DNA of 49,429 nt from CAYWFF01 sp964458085. Its GTDB lineage: Bacteria; Patescibacteriota; Microgenomatia; UBA8517. The stretch lies in assembly GCA_964458085.1 (NCBI GenBank), contig CAYWFF010000004.1, positions 1 through 49,429 on the forward strand, read 5' to 3'. A model generated the notes under the pieces. That model ran no database searches. It worked only from the letters and a program-made list of their open reading frames with translations, and was not told where the DNA came from. Below are positions 33,371 to 42,266 of this stretch, piece by piece. Every line of letters starts with the position of its first letter. Positions within the stretch are counted from its first letter, which is position 1. The translations under genes were made by a program, and so were the position numbers.

Positions 33371-34185
33371 AAATTATGACTACTCTTAATTCCGAAATCA
33401 TCTATAAAAAATTAATAAATATTGCCGGCAAATTATCAACATCTATTAAAGGTAGTGCTGATATTGGACCTGACATCATTTTATGTTATCACGATGTAGA
33501 TGATGATAACTGGAAGTTCAGTGTTACAAAACAGGTTTTTGAAACACATATAAACTTCCTAGCAACAAAAACTCACATCGTAAGCCTAAAGGAAATACTT
33601 TCTAAAGCCAATAAGTCAAATAAAACTCGTATCGCAATTACTTTCGATGATGGTTATCGGGGGGTATATACAAATGCTTTCCCTATACTGAATAAATACA
33701 AAGTTAAAGGAACTGTTTTTGTCGTCGGGACAAAACGTCTTGCTCAACAACATAAAAAAAGTGACTTGTTATTATATCGAAAAGATATAAAACATCTTCA
33801 TAACGCAGGGTGGAATATCGGCTGGCATACTAAAAATCATAGTGATATTACCAAGTTAACTGTACAAGAACTTGAAAATGATTTGATGAAAGAAAGAAAA
33901 AGGTATGAAAAAGAAATCGGAATTGATCTGAATTATTTTGCTTATCCATATGGATACTTTAATACAAAGACTAAAAAAGTTCTTAAAATAAGTGGAATTA
34001 CAAAGGCTTTTACTATTGGTGGAGGAAAAGTAGCAAAACATGATCGGTATACCATAAGTCGAGTTACAGTAACTCGCGATATGGATTTAATAGATCTTGA
34101 AAACATTATTAGTCCTTGGGGTCTGAAAGTGAACCAGTCTTTTGTCTACTTCTGGAGAATGAAAGATATGTATCTGACAAAATGA
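33367..34185 (+). CDS. Polysaccharide deacetylase (CE4, NodB homology)
   Basis: 272 residues, predicted metal-dependent N- or O-deacetylase of a surface glycan. The NodB domain shows the catalytic pair TFDDGY, the zinc ligands in WHTKNHSDIT (H-x3-H), and FAYPYGYFNTKT, in family order. ILCYHDVDDDN begins the domain. There is no obvious signal peptide, so it may act on intermediates inside the cell, or be positioned by partners. ATG 33367 is used because it makes the standard ATGA overlap with the GT2 stop; an upstream ATG at 33349 is possible. Confidence 0.88.
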   Translation: MKIMTTLNSEIIYKKLINIAGKLSTSIKGSADIGPDIILCYHDVDDDNWKFSVTKQVFETHINFLATKTHIVSLKEILSKANKSNKTRIAITFDDGYRGVYTNAFPILNKYKVKGTVFVVGTKRLAQQHKKSDLLLYRKDIKHLHNAGWNIGWHTKNHSDITKLTVQELENDLMKERKRYEKEIGIDLNYFAYPYGYFNTKTKKVLKISGITKAFTIGGGKVAKHDRYTISRVTVTRDMDLIDLENIISPWGLKVNQSFVYFWRMKDMYLTK

Positions 34186-35276
34186 GAATTTTACACTTTG
34201 ATTATGATGATCTAGATAATCCTTATGCTTCAGGAGGACAAGCTATGTCTACTAATAAAATATTCACAAGACTTTCTCAAAAACATCAAGTGACAATAGT
34301 GAGTGGTAATTATCCAAACGCTAAAAATAGTAATAAAAAAAATATCACTATCAAAAGAGTTGGTGTTGGTAATTTAGGACCAGCTATTAGCATTTTGTCT
34401 TATTGGCTATCGATTCCTTTTTGTGTTTGGAAATATTCTAAAAGCTCCGATGTGGTTACTGAATATTTTACTGCGCCTTTTTCTATTTCACTTGCTCCTC
34501 TGTTTTCCCAATCGACAGTCTTTGGTATTCCTACTTTTTTTAGTGCGGATGAAATGGCAAAAAAATATAAGTTACCTTTCGATAAAATCCAAAACTGGGG
34601 TGTAAAAAAATACAATCACTTTATAGCCTTGACCGATGAAGTTAAAAGTAAGTTAGCTAAATTAAATCCAACTGCAACGATCACTGTAATTCCAGGAGGA
34701 GTAGATGATGACTATCTGCAACTGGCAACTAAAGAAGATGACTATGTGCTATATATAGGAAGAATTGATATTTACAATAAAGGTTTAGATTTGCTTTTAG
34801 CGGCATGGAAAAAAATAGTTAAAAGCAATAAAAATATAACATTAATAATTGCAGGCAACGGCAAGCAAGAAGACGAGAAACTATTAACTGATCTGATTAG
34901 CAATAACAAACTTGAAGATAATGTCAAAGTTGTCGGTAAAGTTGTAGGAAAACGAAAATTGCTATTGTATGCAAATTCGTTGTTTGTAGTGCAACCCACA
35001 AAATATGAATCATTTGGTTATGTTGCTTTAGAGACTTTAGCAGTAGGTAAACTCTTAGTTTGTTTTGAAATACCTGGGTTCCGTTGGATTCCTGATAATT
35101 TAATTTTAAAACTTAAACCAGTTGGTGTTAAGAGTCTTTATAAAGGTCTAGATCACGCTATCAGAAGTAAAGAACTGAGAAACGAGGGAAAAGAAAAAAG
35201 GAGAGCATTTGCACGGAATTATTCCTGGGATAATATTACTTCCCAGTTTGAAAAAACTATAACAAAATATGCTTGA
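34182..35276 (+). CDS. Glycosyltransferase family 4
   Basis: 364 residues, retaining GT-B. The N-terminus ILHFDYDDLDNPYASGGQ contains the Gly-rich loop; the C-terminal half has LYIGRIDIYNKGLDLLL and the E-x7-E region KYESFGYVALETLAVG. A hydrophobic segment in the N-terminal domain (about 60-110) may sit against the membrane. It overlaps the deacetylase by ATGA and the PIG-L gene by 8 bases, so it belongs firmly to this operon. Donor and acceptor sugars are not predictable. Confidence 0.87.
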   Translation: MRILHFDYDDLDNPYASGGQAMSTNKIFTRLSQKHQVTIVSGNYPNAKNSNKKNITIKRVGVGNLGPAISILSYWLSIPFCVWKYSKSSDVVTEYFTAPFSISLAPLFSQSTVFGIPTFFSADEMAKKYKLPFDKIQNWGVKKYNHFIALTDEVKSKLAKLNPTATITVIPGGVDDDYLQLATKEDDYVLYIGRIDIYNKGLDLLLAAWKKIVKSNKNITLIIAGNGKQEDEKLLTDLISNNKLEDNVKVVGKVVGKRKLLLYANSLFVVQPTKYESFGYVALETLAVGKLLVCFEIPGFRWIPDNLILKLKPVGVKSLYKGLDHAIRSKELRNEGKEKRRAFARNYSWDNITSQFEKTITKYA

Positions 35277-36039
35277 AACAATATTAGAAAAATATAAGTA
35301 TATAGTTTTTGTGTCACCACATTTTGATGATGCAATACTATCAGCGGGTGATTTAATAAGTAAATTATCAACTATTAAAAATGTGGTGATAATAAATATA
35401 TTTACAAAAACATACGGCAAAAATACGCTGTCTGCTAAAGTTAATTTAAAAGGTTGCAATGAAACAGATGCCAAAAAACTGTATAAGAAAAGAGAACAAG
35501 AAGATGGAGAAGTAGCACAAGAACTTGGCATTAAAACCATTAACTTGGGATTTGTCGAGGCACTTTGGAGAAAAAGGAAAGTAGGAAAGATAAGACAAAT
35601 TATTAGTAAATACATACCAGAGTTGGAGTCTGTTTATCCCACTTATAGATGGCATGTGAAGCAAAACAAAATTGCTCCAAGTGATTTAATATTAATTTCT
35701 AAAATAGCAAAAAAGTTATCTACCGTTATACCTAAAAATGCTTTAGTATTTTGTCCTATTGCGGAAGGGAGTCACGTAGATCATTTAGTAGTAAGGGAAG
35801 CTTGTCTCACTTTATTTCCTAAAGCTATATTATGGAAAGATTTCCCATACAAAAACTCAAAAGCAATAGATAATTCCCATTATAAAAAAACCCATATGAA
35901 AGTTGCATATAAATCACAAACCCGTCAAAAAAATGAACTGATTAAGAAATATTCTAGTCAATTTTTATCTCTTTTCCCCTCTGGCATTATTCCCAATCAA
36001 AAAGAATATTACTTTATTAATTTAAATCACAATATATGA
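35269..36039 (+). CDS. PIG-L/LmbE-family deacetylase
   Basis: 256 residues. The zinc motif at residues 16-22, SPHFDDA, is a variant of the usual PHPDDE: the third Asp/Glu is replaced by Ala, so metal binding should be checked. The second ligand region GSHVDHLVVREACL (HxDH) is intact. Family members remove N-acetyl groups from glycoconjugates. A second deacetylase beside a CE4 enzyme suggests the polymer carries acetamido sugars that are de-acetylated at two stages. It overlaps both neighbours. Confidence 0.85.
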   Translation: MLETILEKYKYIVFVSPHFDDAILSAGDLISKLSTIKNVVIINIFTKTYGKNTLSAKVNLKGCNETDAKKLYKKREQEDGEVAQELGIKTINLGFVEALWRKRKVGKIRQIISKYIPELESVYPTYRWHVKQNKIAPSDLILISKIAKKLSTVIPKNALVFCPIAEGSHVDHLVVREACLTLFPKAILWKDFPYKNSKAIDNSHYKKTHMKVAYKSQTRQKNELIKKYSSQFLSLFPSGIIPNQKEYYFINLNHNI

Positions 36040-37553
36040 CTATAGTAAAACACATTACATATATTCTATTAGTAACACTATTTGTTTTTCTGGCATTAAG
36101 AGGAGTAAGTGGTAATCCCACACCGGATGTTTTGAATACTCCTATTTGGAAAGAAAACGGACCTTTTGAGCTTTCTCCAGAACGAGGGAGATTTGCATTA
36201 GTGTATTCACTGGTGGAAGACAAATCGTTGTATTTCTCTCTTCCCTTAGCACGTTTTGTAACGCCTGACCTAGGTTTTAGTAATGGTCATTATGTTTCTT
36301 TATTTGCGCCTGGTGTTTCGTTGCTAACCGTACCCGGGTATATAATCGGTAACTTTTTTGGTGCTTCGCAGGTGGGCACCGTAAGTGTAATTGCCCTATT
36401 TGCAGTTTTTAATGCATTACTTATTGAACAACTTTCCAAAAATATAGGAGCTGATGCAATAAGTTCCAAAATAGCTGGATTAACATTTCTTTTTGCTACT
36501 CCGGCATTTGCTTATGCTGTTAGTTTATATCAACACCATATTTCTACATGCTTGATACTTCTAAGTGTATTGATGTTAGTCAAATATAATAAAAGCTGGA
36601 TATCGCTTGCACTGATTTGGTTTTTATGTGGTCTAGCGGTTATTGTCGACTATCCCAATTTCTTTCTGATGTTTCCCATCGGTCTAGTGGCACTTGCCAA
36701 AGCAGTAAGCTTTAAACAAAATACAAAAAAATATTTAGTAAACCTTTCTTTCAGTAAAATGCTAGCAACTGTAGGATTAATTATTCCTGTAGTAATTCTT
36801 CTTATCTTTAATTATTTCTCTTATGGGAATCCACTTACTTTATCAGGTACTGTGGCAAGTGTTCAAAGTATTGAAGAAGATGTATTAAGAGACGAAAACA
36901 CACAAGATGTCACTATCTTAAGTGGAGATTCCGTAACTACTTTTTTCGATTCCCGTAAATTAATTAACGGTTTGTATATTCATTTTTTCAGTCCTGATAG
37001 AGGTACTGTTGTCTTTGCGCCAATACTAATTTTCTCTTTAATTGGCATAGTTTTATTATATAAACGAGAGCAATCTATTATGCCTTTACTATTAGGTGTG
37101 CTTATGATCAACATAATTTTATATGGTATGTGGAGTGACCCTTGGGGTGGGTGGGCGTTTGGTTCTCGTTATCTTATCCCCGGCTATGCAATCCTGGCAA
37201 TTTTTTCTTCCGTTGCATTATCAAAGTACAAAAAACATGTACCTTATTTATTTGCTTTTAGTATTATTTTAATTGCCTCATATTCCATAAACACATTAGG
37301 TGCGTTAACTACAAGTGCTAATCCACCGCAAATACAAATTGCTTCACTAGAGGAAATATCAGGCAGAAAAGAACGTTTTTCTGTTGATAGAAATTGGGAG
37401 TACTTAAATAATTCAGGAACTAAGTCTTTAGTTTACAACAACTATATATCTAAATATTTAGACCCTAAAACTTATTATATTTTAATTGTGTCTGCGATAT
37501 CGTGTCTTGCTCTTGGACAGATGTTTTTATTGTACTCTAAGAAAACTCACTAA
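36036..37553 (+). CDS. Polytopic membrane protein, probable GT-C-like glycan enzyme
   Basis: 505 residues with about 11-12 predicted helices. The long first extracytoplasmic loop (about 25-85) contains TPDVLNTPIWKENGPFELSP, followed by a helix-rich body; a soluble tail of about 60 residues sits between the last helices. The layout, with a large outside loop after helix one, fits lipid-linked sugar transferases of the GT-C class, but no firm catalytic motif is seen. It overlaps the PIG-L gene by ATGA and is followed by another polytopic protein after two bases. Confidence 0.7.
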   Translation: MTIVKHITYILLVTLFVFLALRGVSGNPTPDVLNTPIWKENGPFELSPERGRFALVYSLVEDKSLYFSLPLARFVTPDLGFSNGHYVSLFAPGVSLLTVPGYIIGNFFGASQVGTVSVIALFAVFNALLIEQLSKNIGADAISSKIAGLTFLFATPAFAYAVSLYQHHISTCLILLSVLMLVKYNKSWISLALIWFLCGLAVIVDYPNFFLMFPIGLVALAKAVSFKQNTKKYLVNLSFSKMLATVGLIIPVVILLIFNYFSYGNPLTLSGTVASVQSIEEDVLRDENTQDVTILSGDSVTTFFDSRKLINGLYIHFFSPDRGTVVFAPILIFSLIGIVLLYKREQSIMPLLLGVLMINIILYGMWSDPWGGWAFGSRYLIPGYAILAIFSSVALSKYKKHVPYLFAFSIILIASYSINTLGALTTSANPPQIQIASLEEISGRKERFSVDRNWEYLNNSGTKSLVYNNYISKYLDPKTYYILIVSAISCLALGQMFLLYSKKTH

Positions 37554-37555
37554 CT

Positions 37556-39163
37556 ATGGAAATTTCTATATCAAAAAAATCTGTAAATAAAATATCTCGG
37601 AGCATAAAAAATAGAGGACTTGTATTACTTACAATTTTCCTCGTTCTAATTTCAATAGCTGCCTTTTTCATTTATTATAAAAACGGTTTAGGTCTTGCGT
37701 ATAATGATGCTAGATCACATTTGGATATTGGTAGACGTGTAGTTGAAGGCTTAAAACCAGGTCTTGCCCAACTAGGTTCTGTTTGGTTACCGCTCCCGCA
37801 TGCTTTAATGATCCCCACTATCTGGATTGACTTTTTTTGGCACACAGGTCTATCGGGCTCAATTATTTCTATGCTCTCCTTCGTGGGAACAAACATTGTT
37901 ATTTATTACTTTCTTAAAAATTTGGGAGTAGGTATTCTTGGAAGATTGGCGGGTATAGTACTTTTTGTAGCTAATATTAATATTCTTTATTTACAGTCAA
38001 CTGCAATGACTGAGCTATTGTTAATGGTGACAATGACAACAGCTGCGTATTATCTACTTCTTTGGCATAAAAATGAAAATCTACTTCATTTAATTAAAAC
38101 TGCTGGTTTTATCATGTTGTCTACATTGGTTCGCTATGACGGCTGGTTTCTGTTGTTTTTTGCAACTCTGATTGTTGCCTGGACTACTTTTAGAAAGAAA
38201 GGATTTAGGGCAACCGAAGGTACAATAATATTGTTTTGCACATTGGGTGGATTGGGAGTGGTTCTGTGGTTAATTTGGAACCTACTTATTTTCAAAGACC
38301 CTCTTTACTTTGCTTTCGGACCTTTTTCTGCTCACGCACAGCAGGAACAACTCCTCGAAGCCGGCGACTTACTTACAAAAGGTGATTTGCTTTTATCGCT
38401 TAAAGTTTATATCTACGCTCTATTATATAATTCATATACAGTTCCGGCTCTTCTTGCACTGGTCGGTGCCATTATGCTTTGGTTTGATAAAAAAATAAAA
38501 AAACCTGTACGGATTGCTTCATTGGCACTACTAGCACCACTTATATTTAATATAATTGCCTTATATCTAGGGCACTCAGTTTTATTTTTACAAGGTATAT
38601 CAGGAAATACCTGGTTTAATGTCCGATATGGGGTATTGGTGGTTCCTGCAATTGCAGTCTACGTTGGTTATTTAGTTGATAGAGCAAAGACACTTAGAAC
38701 TTCACTAATTGGCGTTCTCGCATTTGTACTATTGTTTGCTTTTTTCAACAATGATGCAGTCACAATTGATGACGCAACTGTCGGGTCAAGTCAAAAAAAC
38801 GTAACCGAAGTCAGCGGTTGGTTAAAAAATAATGCTGAAGAAAAAGACGGCTTTGTGCTTATTTCTGCTGCTTCTCATGATGCCATTATTTTTTCGTCGG
38901 GATTACCGATGAAAAAATTCATTCATGAAGGAACTGGATTATATTGGGAAAATGCAGTTGCTGTTCCTGACCGATGGGCCAGATGGATTATTATGCGTAC
39001 TCACGATGAAAACGACTTGACATATAAATTGGTTAGTAAATCTTCCGGTTTTGATAAGTATACTATTGTGGAAAGCTATCCTTTTGCTGATATTTACGAA
39101 CTCAGAAACGAATATCTTGATACACTGGAGACTAAACCTGTTTTAACCAAAAATGAAACCTAG
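37556..39163 (+). CDS. GT39-like (PMT/ArnT-type) membrane glycosyltransferase
   Basis: 535 residues, about 11 helices. After the first helix, the loop AYNDARSHLDIGRRVVEG, followed by QLGSVWLPLPHALM, has the acidic pair and aromatic pattern of GT-C enzymes that use polyprenyl-phosphate sugars. A soluble C-terminal domain (about 410-535) follows the last helix and includes a Rossmann-like HDAIIFSSG region. It could glycosylate proteins such as the repeat surface proteins, or add sugars to the outer glycan. It overlaps the glycosidase gene by 11 bases. Confidence 0.8.
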   Translation: MEISISKKSVNKISRSIKNRGLVLLTIFLVLISIAAFFIYYKNGLGLAYNDARSHLDIGRRVVEGLKPGLAQLGSVWLPLPHALMIPTIWIDFFWHTGLSGSIISMLSFVGTNIVIYYFLKNLGVGILGRLAGIVLFVANINILYLQSTAMTELLLMVTMTTAAYYLLLWHKNENLLHLIKTAGFIMLSTLVRYDGWFLLFFATLIVAWTTFRKKGFRATEGTIILFCTLGGLGVVLWLIWNLLIFKDPLYFAFGPFSAHAQQEQLLEAGDLLTKGDLLLSLKVYIYALLYNSYTVPALLALVGAIMLWFDKKIKKPVRIASLALLAPLIFNIIALYLGHSVLFLQGISGNTWFNVRYGVLVVPAIAVYVGYLVDRAKTLRTSLIGVLAFVLLFAFFNNDAVTIDDATVGSSQKNVTEVSGWLKNNAEEKDGFVLISAASHDAIIFSSGLPMKKFIHEGTGLYWENAVAVPDRWARWIIMRTHDENDLTYKLVSKSSGFDKYTIVESYPFADIYELRNEYLDTLETKPVLTKNET

Positions 39164-40412
39164 TTTAAATAAATTAATAATCGCGTTCTCACTCGTGTTT
39201 TTATCAACCGTACTTGTAATTTCCCGAGTGAGATCGCAAGCAATAAAAAATGCCCCGGATATTCCACGCCAATGGTGGAGAGTGCAGTCAATAGATACCG
39301 TTAAATATTCACGCGATTTAGCCAGAGCAAAAATGACTGATGAAAAGTTTGATGTCACCATCGACAACCAGGTGCGGCTGATTGCTGAGACCGGAGCGAC
39401 ACATGTTGCAATCGGAACACCATATGATATTGAATTTGATCCTTTTATGAAAAAGTGGGTATCAGCTGCCAGGAAACATGGCCTGCTTATTTGGTTCAGG
39501 GGCAATTTATCCGGATGGGAAGAATGGTTTGAGTATCCCAAAATCACTAAAGAGGAACATTTGGCTGGCATAGAAGATTTTATTACACGGAATCACGACC
39601 TTTTTGTCAGCGGAGATATTTTTACTTCCTGTACTGAATGTGAAAACGGTGCTCTGGGTGATCCGAGATTTGCCCAAAATTTGGAAGAGTATCGTACATT
39701 TTTAATAAATGAGTATAGTGTTATGCGCGAACTTTTCCGAAACAACGGAAAAAATGTAACTTCTAATTATTTTGCGATGAACGGGGATGTGGCCAAGCTG
39801 GTTATGGATAAAGAGACAACCCGTTCACTGGGGGGTGTGATTACAATTGATCACTATACAAAGAGTCCTCAAGAACTTTCTCACTATATTAAAGAAATTG
39901 TGGAAACGTCAGGCGGTAAGGTGGTAATTGGTGAGTTTGGAGTGCCAATTCCTGATATACATGGTTCTATGGATGAAGCTCAAAAAGAACATTGGCTAAT
40001 GCAAACCTTATCTCTTTTAGCGCAAAACCCCAACATAATCGGTATAAACTATTGGGTTTCACACGGTGGCAGTACTCATCTTTGGAATGATCTAAACGAA
40101 CCGGAAACTACCGTCACGGTTTTAGCTAAGTTTTACACACCCAAAGCAGTAGAAATCAGTTTGAAAGATGTAATTGGTAATCCTATAAGAACTGCTAAAA
40201 CAGAGTTGAACGGTACGATAATACAAGCAGGTCCGGCAGGGCAAATGACTTTATATTCTGTTCCAAATGCACCTGAAATAAAACTTACTGCGCCAAATTT
40301 TCAGGATAAATATGTTACTTTAGCTTCACTTAAAGACCGCAATACTGTCATAATGGATAAAAAATCAGAAAGTTTATTATTTAAACTTCTTAAAAGATTA
40401 AAGACCCTCTAA
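39153..40412 (+). CDS. Membrane-anchored TIM-barrel glycosidase (GH5-like)
   Basis: 419 residues. An N-terminal signal-anchor (about 8-28) leads to a (beta/alpha)8 barrel (about 40-330). Probable catalytic glutamates are in SCTECENG (acid/base region) and VIGEFGVP (nucleophile Glu261); INYWVSHGGSTHLW is the usual late aromatic strand. A beta domain (about 335-410) resembles carboxypeptidase-regulatory Ig-like folds. It would trim or remodel the polysaccharide outside the membrane. It overlaps the upstream GT-C gene and is the last gene of the operon; a promoter follows its stop. Confidence 0.75.
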   Translation: MKPSLNKLIIAFSLVFLSTVLVISRVRSQAIKNAPDIPRQWWRVQSIDTVKYSRDLARAKMTDEKFDVTIDNQVRLIAETGATHVAIGTPYDIEFDPFMKKWVSAARKHGLLIWFRGNLSGWEEWFEYPKITKEEHLAGIEDFITRNHDLFVSGDIFTSCTECENGALGDPRFAQNLEEYRTFLINEYSVMRELFRNNGKNVTSNYFAMNGDVAKLVMDKETTRSLGGVITIDHYTKSPQELSHYIKEIVETSGGKVVIGEFGVPIPDIHGSMDEAQKEHWLMQTLSLLAQNPNIIGINYWVSHGGSTHLWNDLNEPETTVTVLAKFYTPKAVEISLKDVIGNPIRTAKTELNGTIIQAGPAGQMTLYSVPNAPEIKLTAPNFQDKYVTLASLKDRNTVIMDKKSESLLFKLLKRLKTL

Positions 40413-40413
40413 C

Positions 40414-40442
40414 TTGTAGAATTTCAGGCTCCATGATATAAT
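40414..40442 (+). promoter_or_regulatory. Promoter of the second sortase pair
   Basis: TTGTAG (40414-40419), 17 bases, extended -10 TGA-TATAAT (40434-40442). The ATG at 40459 is 16 bases on, so this unit would have a short leader of about 9 bases; a second TATATT (40445-40450) could serve a leaderless start. Confidence 0.65.
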
Positions 40443-40458
40443 CCTATATTCATATACT

Positions 40459-41034
40459 ATGAGAAGTATACTATTTTTATTACTCCTAATATTACAGCTA
40501 ATAGTTGTTACTCCGGTTAGAGCGACATCCGAACCGCAATTTCCTTCCTGTGTGGTACCGCGTGGAAATATAAAAGCACATTACGATACCGGCAGTCATG
40601 GAATTATCGGTCAACCTCAACTATTTGTCGGTAGCGATAGCGTATACGAAGTATCCGAAAACACTTTAATCCAATGTTTTTGTCCCGCTGAGGGTTCAGA
40701 GGGTATACAGACTAATTGGTGGAAGATTGGCCAAGTTACCGAAGATGAAGTAAATAGGCTTAAGAATATCGGATATTATTATGTTCCTACAGGAAAGGTG
40801 TGGGGTCTTGAGGACACTTCTTATGTCGCTAAAAACATCAACTATGTTTGTAAAACAGTTAGCGGTGTCTCAAGCGAAAGCGGAACGGGTGGACAAATAA
40901 CTGCTGAGGCAGCTTCAACTATTGCAGGAGACGTCTTGGCTGCAACGGGTAGCAGCAAAGTTATATTTACACTTTCAGGTCTTATCCTTATTACGTTTGT
41001 ACTTGGTCTTCTTTTCAAGAAAAAAATAGCTTAA
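40459..41034 (+). CDS. Small secreted protein with LAATG-type sortase signal
   Basis: 191 residues. A signal peptide (about 1-21, ending TPVRA) is followed by a Cys-containing beta domain (about 22-135): FPSCVVPRG near the start, HYDTGSHGIIGQP, an IQCFCPAEGSEG pair and GIQTNWWKIG. The C-terminus has a full sorting signal: LAATG (about residues 158-162), a hydrophobic helix (VIFTLSGLILITFVLGLLF) and KKKIA. I recall similar NWWK-type surface proteins in other Microgenomates genomes but cannot verify this here. The adjoining sortase is the likely processing enzyme. Confidence 0.82.
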   Translation: MRSILFLLLLILQLIVVTPVRATSEPQFPSCVVPRGNIKAHYDTGSHGIIGQPQLFVGSDSVYEVSENTLIQCFCPAEGSEGIQTNWWKIGQVTEDEVNRLKNIGYYYVPTGKVWGLEDTSYVAKNINYVCKTVSGVSSESGTGGQITAEAASTIAGDVLAATGSSKVIFTLSGLILITFVLGLLFKKKIA

Positions 41035-41035
41035 C

Positions 41036-41557
41036 ATGCTTAAATTAGGGAATATGCTTCACTTAGTTTCTGTGATATTAATTGTAGTTCTAATTTTAAC
41101 TGTCTACAATCAAAATAAACCACGGTTGTTTGCCTTTTCTGATATGCCTCAATTAGCGCAATACAATGCATCCGACTTGCCTGTGGCCGTAAAAATTCCA
41201 TATAATGAAAACCCACTTCCATTAATTTATAAAGAAATTGTTCAGAACAATTGGCCGGAGGTGGCGGACGGCGTAGTTTTTATAAACGGATCCGGTGTTC
41301 CGGGTGAAGCAGGAAACAGCATAATGTACGGACACAATTGGAGTTCGTTGTTGGGTAAACTAGATAAAGTACAAACCGGAGACAAAATTGTTTTTTATTA
41401 TGTTAACGGCACAAACCGATCACTCACAGTTAAAGAAAAGCTTATTGTTGATCCGGACGATACATGGGTTGTTAATACTTCCATTGATCCCAAAATAACA
41501 ATTTATACTTGTACAGGTTTTCTTGATAGTAAAAGACTTATTGTGGTTGCTTCTTGA
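41036..41557 (+). CDS. Second sortase
   Basis: 173 residues. An N-terminal helix (about 7-22) precedes the sortase barrel with His100 in MYGHNW, Cys159 in YTCTGFLDS and Arg167 in KRLIVVAS. It ends directly after the active-site Arg strand, so the fold is minimal. It starts one base after the preceding stop, making a substrate-enzyme pair. It is clearly different from the 21078 sortase, which has an AHAREG catalytic His. The gene end overlaps the convergent trmD end by 20 bases. Confidence 0.9.
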   Translation: MLKLGNMLHLVSVILIVVLILTVYNQNKPRLFAFSDMPQLAQYNASDLPVAVKIPYNENPLPLIYKEIVQNNWPEVADGVVFINGSGVPGEAGNSIMYGHNWSSLLGKLDKVQTGDKIVFYYVNGTNRSLTVKEKLIVDPDDTWVVNTSIDPKITIYTCTGFLDSKRLIVVAS

Positions 41558-42245
41558 GTAGATCAGGCCTTCTTTTTTTAGTTTTTTCCAAGGCTTTTTC
41601 CTGGCGCCACTTTTCAATTTCTGCATGGTTTCCAGACAAAAGCACTTCCGGTACTTCCCATCCTTTAAACTCAGCGGGTCTTGTGTAGTGAGGATATTCT
41701 AAAATATTGTCAAGTTTTGAGTTTACTTGATCGAGTTTTGAGAATGATTCGAATTGTATTGCCTCTTCTTTATTGAGAACTCCCGGTATGAGTCTTACTA
41801 CTGTATCTACTATTACCATAACGGGCAGTTCTCCGCCTGTCAAAACATAGTCGCCGATTGAAATTTCACGGTCAACTAAATGTTCCCGAATCCTCTCGTC
41901 ATATCCTTCATAATGACCCGCTAAAAAGATTAAATGAGTTTCATGGGAAAGTTCCTGGGCAATATTTTGATTAAATTGCTCTCCCTGTGGAGTCATTAGG
42001 ATAACTTTTGATTCTTTTGTACGAAGTTTTTCAATCGCTTTAAAAATCGGTTCAATCATTAAAACCATACCCACGCCGCCCCCAAACGGTCTGTCGTCAA
42101 CTATTTGATGCCGACCCTCTGCCCAATCACGTAAATAATGGATATTGATCTCAACCAATTTTCTGTCTTTTGCCCGTTTAATAATTGACTCATCAAAAGG
42201 CCCTCTGAACATAGCTGGGAAAAGTGTGATTATGTCAATATTCAT
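41538..42245 (-). CDS. trmD: tRNA (guanine-37-N1)-methyltransferase
   Basis: 235 residues, SPOUT-class knotted methyltransferase using S-adenosylmethionine. The N-terminus MNIDIITLFPAMF is diagnostic, with DDRPFGGGVGMVL, the knot LAGHYEGYDERIREHLVD and the SIGDYVLTGGELP region; SFSK and HYTRPAEFKGWEVPEVLLSGNH complete it. The start at 42245 is chosen because a TATACT lies exactly 7 bases upstream and the protein begins where TrmD should; a longer frame to 42308 runs into the divergent gene. Confidence 0.96.
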   Translation of the reverse strand: MNIDIITLFPAMFRGPFDESIIKRAKDRKLVEINIHYLRDWAEGRHQIVDDRPFGGGVGMVLMIEPIFKAIEKLRTKESKVILMTPQGEQFNQNIAQELSHETHLIFLAGHYEGYDERIREHLVDREISIGDYVLTGGELPVMVIVDTVVRLIPGVLNKEEAIQFESFSKLDQVNSKLDNILEYPHYTRPAEFKGWEVPEVLLSGNHAEIEKWRQEKALEKTKKRRPDLLKKQPQ

Positions 42246-42252
42246 AGCTTCT

Positions 42253-42260
42253 AGTATACT
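42253..42260. promoter_or_regulatory. Symmetric bidirectional -10 (AGTATACT)
   Basis: The palindrome AGTATACT contains TATACT on both strands: plus 42255-42260, minus 42258-42253. Start codons lie 6 bases away on the plus strand (42267) and 7 on the minus (42245). Clear -35 boxes are not visible on either side. Confidence 0.7.
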
Positions 42261-42266
42261 ACATGC

